Assembly: GCA_012961745.1 (NCBI GenBank)
Contig: DTYT01000250.1
Location: forward strand, 1 to 9,437
Direction: 5' to 3'
Source: Kiritimatiellia bacterium
Lineage (GTDB): Bacteria; Verrucomicrobiota; Kiritimatiellia; B70-G9
DNA length: 9,437 nt
Position numbers and translations under genes: made by a program. Positions 1 through 5,637 of the stretch are shown here, in pieces. The notes beneath the pieces were generated by a model. That model saw only the letters and a program-made list of their open reading frames with translations. It did not search any database and was not told the DNA's origin. Positions within the stretch are counted from its first letter, which is position 1, and every line of letters starts with the position of its first letter.

Positions 1-11
1 CTACCAGCCAT
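1..11 (-). CDS. Possible first codons of the next operon gene (truncated by window edge)
   Basis: An ATG at 11-9 begins Met-Ala-Gly before the window ends. It follows a purine-rich stretch read on the minus strand as GGAGGTGAGGGGAACCCG, in which GAGGGG lies about 6 nt before the ATG, a good Shine-Dalgarno position. A GTG in another frame, just upstream, is also possible. The roughly 90 nt between this point and the panD stop contain a run of six T but no convincing hairpin before it, so transcription probably continues from panD. Three codons give no hint of function. Confidence 0.3.
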
Positions 12-102
12 CGGGTTCCCCTCACCTCCAACCTCCTTCCCAGAGGAGATTCAACCGATCCCAAGATAAGGGAACGTGATAAACGTACAAGAAAAAATGC
101 GG

Positions 103-447
103 TTAAACGACACGGTTGTGCTCGTCAACAACGACAACCCGCGATTGATAAGGAATCTCTCCCTCGCCAACTATTCCGTAGGCGAGGATCATGACCCGAT
201 CACCGACCGATCCCAAGCGCGCCGCCGGCCCGTTTAGCACTACTTGTCCCGAATCCCGAGGCCCAGCAATAGCGTAGGTCACAAAACGAGCTCCGTTGTT
301 GAGATTCAAAACATGTACCTGCTCACCCGGTGCAATGCCCGCACACTCCAAGAGGCCGGCGTCCACGGTTATGCTTCCTTCGTATTCAAGCTGCAGACCC
401 GTGACCGTTGCCCGATGGATTTTTGCTCTCAGTACGATCCGCTGCAT
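103..447 (-). CDS. panD: Aspartate 1-decarboxylase (PanD), pyruvoyl-dependent
   Basis: PanD decarboxylates L-aspartate to beta-alanine, a precursor of pantothenate and coenzyme A, in the cytoplasm. The predicted protein is 114 aa, slightly shorter than the 126-aa E. coli enzyme. I chose the ATG at 447 over an in-frame GTG at 465 because it restores family numbering exactly: Lys9, His11, self-cleavage site Gly24-Ser25 (in YEGS), Arg54, Thr57, the proton donor Tyr58 and Asn72 all fall at the E. coli positions. A GAGGGGAG Shine-Dalgarno lies about 8 nt upstream of that ATG. The zymogen is expected to cleave at Gly24-Ser25 to form the pyruvoyl group. No separate PanM/PanZ maturation factor is visible here. 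The gene starts 47 nt after the ribE stop with no terminator between, so it is probably the distal gene of the riboflavin operon. The identification is firm; co-regulation is inference. Confidence 0.95.
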   Translation of the reverse strand: MQRIVLRAKIHRATVTGLQLEYEGSITVDAGLLECAGIAPGEQVHVLNLNNGARFVTYAIAGPRDSGQVVLNGPAARLGSVGDRVMILAYGIVGEGEIPYQSRVVVVDEHNRVV

Positions 448-494
448 CCTCCCGACTCCCCTCACTAAAGCAACCCGTTACCACCATTACGTAG

Positions 495-1157
495 CTAGCT
501 TCCCTCGATTTCATCCCGAATCAGTCCGCTTCTACGCAACTCATCCCATTCAATATGCCATGGTACGCGGCCCCGTTCAATGAGGCGCTTGACGTACTTC
601 GCAAGTATGTCCACCTCCAGATTGACTCGATCACCCACCCGCAACTCACCGAATGTCGTATTTTCCATCGTATAGGGGATGATGTGTACACAAAAAGAAT
701 CCGCAGGCAGCTCCGCCACAGTCAGGCTAACACCGTCCACGGCGACCGAACCCTTGTAGACCAGCCCGTCAAGAATCTCTGCCGCAGCCGCGATCTCAAA
801 AACCCGATCCCGACCGACTGGCCTGATCGCCCGGATCTCACCCACTCCATCCACATGGCCAATAACAATATGCCCACCCATCGGTTGTCCCCAGCGCAAC
901 GCCCGCTCCAGATTAAGGCGGTCACCCGGACATTTGTCACCGAGCGTTGTTCGTTCGAAGGTCTCCTTCAGAACATCGAAAAACAACACGTCCCCTTCTC
1001 TCGCGACTACCGTCAGGCAAATGCCCTGCACCCCGATGCTATCACCCGCGTGAACTTCGTGCTCCCATCCCACAGCTCGCACACCTATGCGGCCCCACTT
1101 GCGCTCCAATTTGGATAGCTCCAGAACGCCCATCTTCTCAATTATGCCGCTGAACAT
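495..1157 (-). CDS. ribE: Riboflavin synthase alpha subunit
   Basis: This enzyme dismutates two 6,7-dimethyl-8-ribityllumazine molecules to riboflavin and the pyrimidinedione that RibH re-uses. The product is 220 aa and starts MFSGIIE, matching the family's MFTGIIE. An AGGAGG sits 5 nt before this ATG; the GTG two codons upstream overlaps the spacer and is unlikely. It has the expected two lumazine-binding beta-barrel repeats: residues 1-90 (GICLTV, Cys47) and about 95-190 (GGHIVIGHVDG with His101, KGSVAVDGVSLTV, VNLEVDILAKYV with Asp183). These correspond to the functionally important Cys48, His102 and Asp185 of E. coli within one or two positions. A C-terminal helix of about 30 residues would mediate trimer contacts. 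It follows ribD after 64 nt and precedes panD. In other nomenclatures this gene is called ribC or ribB. Confidence 0.96.
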   Translation of the reverse strand: MFSGIIEKMGVLELSKLERKWGRIGVRAVGWEHEVHAGDSIGVQGICLTVVAREGDVLFFDVLKETFERTTLGDKCPGDRLNLERALRWGQPMGGHIVIGHVDGVGEIRAIRPVGRDRVFEIAAAAEILDGLVYKGSVAVDGVSLTVAELPADSFCVHIIPYTMENTTFGELRVGDRVNLEVDILAKYVKRLIERGRVPWHIEWDELRRSGLIRDEIEGS

Positions 1158-1221
1158 GCTCACCTCCTGCTATTGTGTTTGCAAACATCGTGGCCCGGGT
1201 TGACTCTCCTCAAAATCGGAA

Positions 1222-2319
1222 CTACCGCAAATGGGCCGTAATCAGCATGCTGTCTCCTACGCGGGAAGCCGATTCCGTCAATAACCGAGGGGCACTTGCT
1301 AGAACCGTCCTTCCCAGGACGAATCCCGGAAGGCCCTCCTCACCCAGCAGCCGTGGACCCAGATATAAAACCAGACGATCAACCAGGCGCATCCGTACCA
1401 GGCTCCCCGCCAGCTGACCACCACCTTCGCACAGCAGATGCATCACTCCCATCTCCCCCAGACGCAGGAGCACTTCCTCCAAGTCCAATCCACCGGACAC
1501 CCGATGCACACGGACGACGTTGGCACCCGATACACGAACGCGTTCCACCCAGCAGCGTCGCGTCCTGCAGGATGTAAACACGACGGTTTGCGCGCTGTAT
1601 CCATCGGTAAACACTCTCAGACGGAGGGGCAGGCTCCCATGGGAATCCAGAACGACGCGTAGGGGTTTACGTCCCCGAGCCGGCCGAGGTAATAGACAGG
1701 GATCATCCCGCAGTACCGTGCGCCTGCCGACCATGATCGCATCGGCTGTTCTTCGCAGATCGTGAACCGCTCGCCGCGCCTCCCGCCCGGTAATCCAGCG
1801 GGACGTTCCCGACGCATCGGCTAGGCGGCCGTCGATACTAAGAGCCATCTTGAGGGTAACCCAAGGTCTTCCTGTATTCACCCACTTGGAAAAGGGTTCC
1901 ACCAGTCTCAACGTATCCTTTCGCAGCACCCCGACGCTTACCTCAAGCCCCGCCGCCCGCAGGAGGCGGACGCCCCGTCCGTGATGGACGGGGTTGGGAT
2001 CCAGGCAGCCGACAACCACCCGTCGTATGCCGCTCTGCAGGATGGAGTCCGTGCACGGCGGTGTCTTCCCGAAGGTGCTGCAGGGCTCAAGAGTCACATA
2101 TAATGTCGCGCCTCTGGCGAGACTGCCGGCGGTCTGAATGGATCTCGCTTCCGCATGGGTCGTTCCCGCTTTACGGTGCCAGCCTTCCCCAATGATTCTC
2201 CCTGATTTCACCAAGACCGCACCCACCGGAGGATTGGGGCGCGTCAGGCCGACTCCTTGCTGGGCCAGTTCGACGGCGCGTTGCATCCAGTGGCGATCTG
2301 CCTCGCGGCTATCTTTCAC
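1222..2319 (-). CDS. ribD: Bifunctional riboflavin deaminase/reductase (RibD)
   Basis: RibD carries out the second and third steps of the GTP branch: deamination of the diaminopyrimidine released by GTP cyclohydrolase II, then NADPH-dependent reduction of its ribosyl side chain. The 365-aa product has both domains. The deaminase (about 8-140) contains PNPPVGAV (28-35), zinc ligands His55 and catalytic Glu57 in HAE, and Cys80 and Cys89 in PCSTFGKTPPC. The reductase (about 152-365) opens with VTLKMALSIDGRLA, continues with SRWITG and the DAIMVGRRTVLRDDP block, and has CEGGG near residue 294. The usual deaminase loop is PCSHxGRTPPC, so Thr82 replaces the common His. A GTG start at 2319 is preceded by GGAAG with a 6-nt spacer; an ATG at codon 12 is a weaker alternative. 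It begins 42 nt after nusB ends. Confidence 0.96.
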   Translation of the reverse strand: MKDSREADRHWMQRAVELAQQGVGLTRPNPPVGAVLVKSGRIIGEGWHRKAGTTHAEARSIQTAGSLARGATLYVTLEPCSTFGKTPPCTDSILQSGIRRVVVGCLDPNPVHHGRGVRLLRAAGLEVSVGVLRKDTLRLVEPFSKWVNTGRPWVTLKMALSIDGRLADASGTSRWITGREARRAVHDLRRTADAIMVGRRTVLRDDPCLLPRPARGRKPLRVVLDSHGSLPLRLRVFTDGYSAQTVVFTSCRTRRCWVERVRVSGANVVRVHRVSGGLDLEEVLLRLGEMGVMHLLCEGGGQLAGSLVRMRLVDRLVLYLGPRLLGEEGLPGFVLGRTVLASAPRLLTESASRVGDSMLITAHLR

Positions 2320-2361
2320 CTTGCACTTCCTTCTCCGCGACCACCTCTGACTACATCATCG

Positions 2362-2781
2362 CTACGACTCCCCGCCGCCGGTAAGCTCCGCCAGAGCGCG
2401 GTCAAGCACCCCGTTGACAAACTGGCCGCTCTCGCGATCGCAGAATTCCTTGGCAATGTCCACCGCCTCGTCGATCGACACCACGAGGGGAATATCGTCA
2501 CAGGATAGCATCTCATACAGCGCTATCCGCATGACGTTGCGCTCTACGGTTCCCATTCTCTCCAGGGCCCAATTGTCTGCACATTTCTCCAGAAGGCGGT
2601 CGATCTCATCCCGGCTCCGGATTACACCACGAATAAGTTTCTCGGCGAACTCCCGGACCTTTCCGGAAACCTTCCTCTCCCGCCAGAAAGCATACAGCGA
2701 CGCCTCGGGGTCATCATTGCTGAATTCCTGCTGAAACAGGAATTGCAGCGCGAGCTCCCGTGCTGCCCGACGTGTCCCCAT
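2362..2781 (-). CDS. nusB: Transcription antitermination factor NusB
   Basis: NusB binds boxA RNA together with NusE (S10) and supports antitermination of rRNA operons. The 139-aa all-helical product shows the family signatures: an N-terminal arginine-rich helix (GTRRAARELALQFLFQQEF), NWALERMGTVERNVMRIALYEM (70-91), IDEAVDIAKEF (103-113) and FVNGVLDRAL (121-130). The frame stays open into ribH, but homology begins exactly at the ATG at 2781, so I used that start. It lies only 4 nt after the ribH stop and has no clear Shine-Dalgarno, so translation probably depends on ribosomes finishing ribH. ribH-nusB pairing is widespread in bacteria; here nusB is embedded between ribH and ribD, so FMN control of the operon would also reach it. 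Confidence 0.96.
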   Translation of the reverse strand: MGTRRAARELALQFLFQQEFSNDDPEASLYAFWRERKVSGKVREFAEKLIRGVIRSRDEIDRLLEKCADNWALERMGTVERNVMRIALYEMLSCDDIPLVVSIDEAVDIAKEFCDRESGQFVNGVLDRALAELTGGGES

Positions 2782-2785
2782 CGAA

Positions 2786-3316
2786 TCAACCGGGCTGCAT
2801 TGCCGTGATCTTTCGGACCAGGGTCCCCATCTCGACCGCCGCCGCGGCTGCGTACCACCCGCGGCTCGATCGCCCACTCAGACACCGGGCCCGGGCTTGT
2901 CCCTCGGTATAGGCCGTAACCACTCCATCTATCACCGGGACTCGATGGCGGCGGCTTATCTCCCCCAGTCCCCGGGTCACTTCACCTGCGATCAGCTCCG
3001 CGTGGGCGGTTTCACCCCAGATGATCGCAGCCAGAGCAATGAACGCATCGTAGTCTCCACTTTCCGCCATCACTTCTATCGCCGACGGTATTTCGTAGGC
3101 TCCCGGTACCCAAACAACAGTAATGCAGTTCATGGGTACTGCGCGTTCAAGCAGCGCTTCCACCGTCGAACGAACCAAGCCCTCCGTCAGGGGTCGGTTG
3201 TACCGGCTTGTGCAGATGCCGATCTTGAGGTCACTCCCATCAACCGAGCCACCGATTTGGCGGATCCGGCCCAGTCCCTCCACGGGCTGAAAGCGATCTT
3301 CGAATCCCTTCATCAT
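2786..3316 (-). CDS. ribH: 6,7-dimethyl-8-ribityllumazine synthase (beta subunit)
   Basis: RibH condenses the RibD-derived pyrimidine with 3,4-dihydroxy-2-butanone 4-phosphate to make lumazine. The 176-aa product is longer than the usual ~155 because of about 28 residues before the core (KIGICTSRYNRPL). Family features are SRYN (37-40), VPGAYEIP (70-77), GETAH with the likely catalytic His105, PVIDGV (127-132) and Arg144, which aligns with the phosphate-binding arginine. The segment before the histidine is AAIIWGETAH, where most homologues have an arginine (VIRGxTxH) in place of Trp100. The end of the fold reads RCLSGRSSRGW instead of the usual RAG..xGNKG. Tandem ATG codons at 3316 and 3313 follow GGAGGAG, so the extension is real in this start model. 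It is 17 nt downstream of ribBA and 4 nt upstream of nusB. Confidence 0.94.
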   Translation of the reverse strand: MMKGFEDRFQPVEGLGRIRQIGGSVDGSDLKIGICTSRYNRPLTEGLVRSTVEALLERAVPMNCITVVWVPGAYEIPSAIEVMAESGDYDAFIALAAIIWGETAHAELIAGEVTRGLGEISRRHRVPVIDGVVTAYTEGQARARCLSGRSSRGWYAAAAAVEMGTLVRKITAMQPG

Positions 3317-3333
3317 CTCTCCTCCGGCTCAGA

Positions 3334-4548
3334 TTACAATATGTGGCCCAGTTTCGTCCTTTTTGCCTCAAGATATTTCTTGTTGAATGGGTTCCGGGCG
3401 GTAATCAGTGGTATCCGCTCGACCACCCGGATGCCCGCCTTCTCCAGTCCACGGACCTTATCGGGGTTATTGGTGAGCAATCTGACTCTGTTCACACCAA
3501 GGTCTCTCAGGATTTGCGCCGCCGCCGCATAATCTCGCATATCCGGGGAAAAGCCCAAAGTCTCGTTCGCTTCGACCGTATCCAGACCGCGCTCCTGAAG
3601 CGCATAGGCGTGAATCTTGGCTCCCAGCCCAATCCCCCTGCCTTCCTGTCGCAAATAGATCACCACGCCGCATCCTTCAGCAGCAATCATCCGCATGGCT
3701 TGCCGTAGTTGCGATCCACAATCACAACGTAATGACCCGAAGACATCCCCCGTCAGGCATTCACTGTGAACTCTCACCAAGGGATTTTCACGGGACGAAG
3801 GATCTCCCATGTTAAGAGCAATATGATGAAGCTGATCCGCGTCGGAACGGTACATGCGCAGCACAAACATCCCCCACTCGGTAGGCAGCCTTACACGTTG
3901 CTCTAGATGAACAATTTTCTCATGGTAGCGCCGAAAAGAAATCAGGTCGGCAATTGAAATTATCTTGAGGTCGTGAGACCTCGCGAATTCCACCAGTTCC
4001 GGAAGTCGGGCCATCGTCCCATCATCCCGCATTATCTCGCAGATCACACCAGCCGGCTTCAGCCCCGCCAGCCGCGCCAGGTCTACGGCAGCTTCAGTGT
4101 GTCCGGGCCGCCGTAGCACGCCCCCGGGGGCGGCCTCCAGCGGGAACACGTGTCCCGGCCGAACCAGATCTTCGGGGCGGCTGGAATCGTCCACCAGAAC
4201 CCGGATGGTGCGTGCGCGGTCGTATGCACTGATGCCGGTTGTAATACCATGTCGAGCGTCTACAGATTCCATGAATGCCGTACCAAACCGATCCCCCTCC
4301 CCTTGCCTCAGCATCCTGGCCAGTCCCAACCGAGCCAGACGTCCTCGTTCCATGGCCACACAGATCAGGCCGCGACCAAACCGCGCCATGAAATTGATCT
4401 TCTGCGGTGACACTTTCTCCGCGGCACAGACCAGATCGCCCTCGTTCTCCCGCCGCCGGTCGTCCACAACCACTACGATCTGCCCTTCCCGGATTGCCGC
4501 AACCGCATCTTCCACTCTATCCAAATGTATCCGCACTTCGGACATCAT
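3334..4548 (-). CDS. ribBA: Bifunctional 3,4-dihydroxy-2-butanone-4-phosphate synthase / GTP cyclohydrolase II
   Basis: RibBA supplies both inputs to riboflavin. Its N-terminal RibB domain (about 8-205) converts ribulose 5-phosphate to dihydroxybutanone phosphate plus formate, and its C-terminal RibA domain (about 210-404) opens GTP to the diaminopyrimidine. RibB motifs are the acidic loop DDRRRENEGDL (29-39), TTGISAYDRA (103-112), HTEAAVDLARLAG (150-162) and VICEIMRDDGTM with Glu171. RibA motifs are the zinc cysteines Cys264, Cys275 and Cys277 (HSEC...CDCG), LRQEGRGIG (299-307), DTVEANETLGF and TNNPDK. Both active sites look complete in a normal-length (404 aa) fusion. It is the first gene after the FMN riboswitch. 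Two tandem ATG codons (4548 and 4545) are possible starts. The nearest purine-rich element, AGGGG (4564-4560), is 11-14 nt away, a long spacing that suggests regulated or weak initiation. Confidence 0.97.
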   Translation of the reverse strand: MMSEVRIHLDRVEDAVAAIREGQIVVVVDDRRRENEGDLVCAAEKVSPQKINFMARFGRGLICVAMERGRLARLGLARMLRQGEGDRFGTAFMESVDARHGITTGISAYDRARTIRVLVDDSSRPEDLVRPGHVFPLEAAPGGVLRRPGHTEAAVDLARLAGLKPAGVICEIMRDDGTMARLPELVEFARSHDLKIISIADLISFRRYHEKIVHLEQRVRLPTEWGMFVLRMYRSDADQLHHIALNMGDPSSRENPLVRVHSECLTGDVFGSLRCDCGSQLRQAMRMIAAEGCGVVIYLRQEGRGIGLGAKIHAYALQERGLDTVEANETLGFSPDMRDYAAAAQILRDLGVNRVRLLTNNPDKVRGLEKAGIRVVERIPLITARNPFNKKYLEAKRTKLGHIL

Positions 4549-4558
4549 GACATAACGG

Positions 4559-4584
4559 ACCCCTGCTCCGGGAAAACGAGGGAT
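4559..4584 (-). promoter_or_regulatory. Putative ribosome-binding-site sequestering hairpin of the FMN riboswitch
   Basis: AUCCCU (4584-4579) can pair with AGGGGU (4564-4559), five Watson-Crick pairs and one U-G, across a 14-nt loop. The second strand contains the only plausible Shine-Dalgarno of ribBA. Upstream, GGGAU (4620-4616) in the aptamer's last junction, and GGAU (4609-4606) in the 3' strand of P1, are both complementary to AUCC(C). A simple model follows: with FMN bound, P1 and the aptamer hold those bases and the hairpin masks the ribosome site; without FMN they capture AUCCC and free it. No oligo-T terminator lies before ribBA, which favours translational control. The pairings are seen; the switching model is inference. 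Confidence 0.45.
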
Positions 4585-4603
4585 ACAGCGAGGCGTTCAC
4601 GCC

Positions 4604-4753
4604 GGATCCTCTCCCATCCCGACTATACGGTCGGCTGCGGGTACCCCGCCTGGGGCTACCGCATCGGCCCCGAACAAATCGGGGTTCGCGGGCTTCCACC
4701 GCCGGTGAGGACTCTCCCGACGCCCCGCCGGGATCACCTCGTCCCGAAGATCC
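4604..4753 (-). promoter_or_regulatory. FMN riboswitch (RFN element) aptamer upstream of ribBA
   Basis: The RNA matches the RFN consensus segment by segment. P1 pairs GGAUCUUC (4753-4746) with GAGGAUCC (4611-4604), 8 pairs with one U-G. Then come GGGACGAGGUGA; CCUCACCGGCGGU followed by AGCCCGCGAA (P3 GCGG/CCGC at 4702-4699/4691-4688); a variable hairpin CCCCG/CGGGG (4684-4680/4672-4668); P5 GCGG/CCGC (4662-4659/4640-4637); P6 CCGAC/GUCGG (4634-4630/4623-4619); and the closing GGAUGGGAGAGGAU. FMN binding normally represses riboflavin genes, and here it should control ribBA and the downstream rib genes. Unusually, the P2 loop and the P5 loop each carry an extra internal hairpin where most members have the short UGAAAU loop (see findings). 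The identification rests on the conserved core and the position before ribBA. Confidence 0.93.
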
Positions 4754-4768
4754 TAACTTTCAGTAAAA

Positions 4769-4797
4769 ACTCTACACCATCGCGCCCACTGACGCAA
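4769..4797 (-). promoter_or_regulatory. Candidate sigma70-type promoter for the riboflavin operon
   Basis: TTGCGT (4797-4792) and TAGAGT (4774-4769) are separated by exactly 17 nt. They match the -35 and -10 consensus at 3/6 and 4/6 positions. Transcription would begin near 4762, a few nucleotides before the first strand of riboswitch P1, which is where a promoter should be. The match is modest and the sigma factor preferences of this organism are unknown. I see no terminator between lpxA and this site, so read-through from the upstream operon is also possible. Confidence 0.33.
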
Positions 4798-4808
4798 TCG
4801 GCGAGATA

Positions 4809-5624
4809 TCACAATCCCGTCTCGTCCGTCTCCTTCGCGGCTCTGAAGCGACAAACTCCCCTTCCGCTTTCCAGCACAAATCCGGCTAGCTCCCGAACCA
4901 ATGCGTCTTCCTGATCACGGCCGGCGAACTCCGCGGCGGCATTTCGCAGGTTCTGACCGCTGCAGAAAATGCTACGGAACGCACGTCTAAGCGCGGTCCG
5001 CGACCGCGCCGACACTCCGGCACGCCGAAGTCCGACCACGTTCAGCCCCGACACCGTGTTGAGTTCTAGTGGTGCCACCAGGCAGAAGGGGGGCACATCC
5101 TTGCTTACCCCAGCGCCTCCACCCAGCATCGCCAGCCTCCCCACCCTGACAAACTGATGCAGCAGGCAGTTGCCGCTTATAAAGGCGCCGTCCCCGATCT
5201 GGACGTGCCCGGCTACCAGTGCCCCATTCGCCAGTACCACGTTATTGCCCAGAACACAGTCATGCGCTACGTGCGAGAGGGCCATCAGGAAACAGTTCTT
5301 CCCCAGGCGAGTACAACTTTCTTCCGTCGTCCCCCTGTGAATGGTCACGCACTCGCGGACAATGCTGCCGTCCCCAATAACTACCCAGCTCCGGCAGGGC
5401 TTGAAATTCCTGTCCTGAGGAACATCTCCGATAACGGCACCCGTATGTATCTCGCACTCCGATCCGATCCGGGTGTATCTCTTGATTACCACAGCGGTTT
5501 GCAGCCGGGTTCCCGACCCAATCGACACATCCGCCTCAACCACCACATAGGGCCCGATTTCCACCTGATCACCAAGTTCCGCCTCCGGGCTCACTACTGC
5601 GGTGGGATGGATTCTGGTGCTCAC
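4809..5624 (-). CDS. lpxA: UDP-N-acetylglucosamine O-acyltransferase (LpxA)
   Basis: LpxA transfers a 3-hydroxyacyl chain from ACP to UDP-GlcNAc, the first step of lipid A synthesis, in the cytoplasm. The 271-aa product begins with left-handed beta-helix hexapeptide repeats (IHPTAVV, VEIGPYV, VSIGSGT and so on, to about residue 185) and ends in a helical domain. It has VTIHRGT (93-99), SHVAHDC with His118 and the catalytic-base equivalent His121, His140, and LLHQFVRVGR with His156. Gly169 aligns with E. coli Gly173, the hydrocarbon-ruler position, and so suggests a long (C14-like) acyl donor rather than C10; this is inference. The GTG start at 5624 has GGGGAG 6 nt upstream, just after the radC stop. 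lpxA is not beside lpxD, fabZ or lpxB here but ends the lspA-miaA-hflX-radC operon. Confidence 0.94.
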   Translation of the reverse strand: MSTRIHPTAVVSPEAELGDQVEIGPYVVVEADVSIGSGTRLQTAVVIKRYTRIGSECEIHTGAVIGDVPQDRNFKPCRSWVVIGDGSIVRECVTIHRGTTEESCTRLGKNCFLMALSHVAHDCVLGNNVVLANGALVAGHVQIGDGAFISGNCLLHQFVRVGRLAMLGGGAGVSKDVPPFCLVAPLELNTVSGLNVVGLRRAGVSARSRTALRRAFRSIFCSGQNLRNAAAEFAGRDQEDALVRELAGFVLESGRGVCRFRAAKETDETGL

Positions 5625-5637
5625 GCCCTACTCCCCG

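Noticed and set aside
66..125. Possible terminator after panD (run of six T on the minus strand)
   Set aside because: The only nearby stem, GCAC/GTGT, is four pairs with a G-U and lies well before the T run, so it does not make a convincing intrinsic terminator.
2782..2877. 32-residue N-terminal extension of nusB within ribH
   Set aside because: Arginine- and glycine-rich shadow sequence; NusB family similarity starts at the ATG at 2781.
2897..3532. 211-codon plus-strand open frame opposite ribH and the end of ribBA
   Set aside because: It is a shadow of two firmly identified genes, with no Shine-Dalgarno and no motif.
4592..4603. GGCG-TGAA-CGCC hairpin right after the riboswitch
   Set aside because: A four-pair stem with no following T run. 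It is not a terminator; it may be a minor part of the expression platform but cannot be shown to matter.
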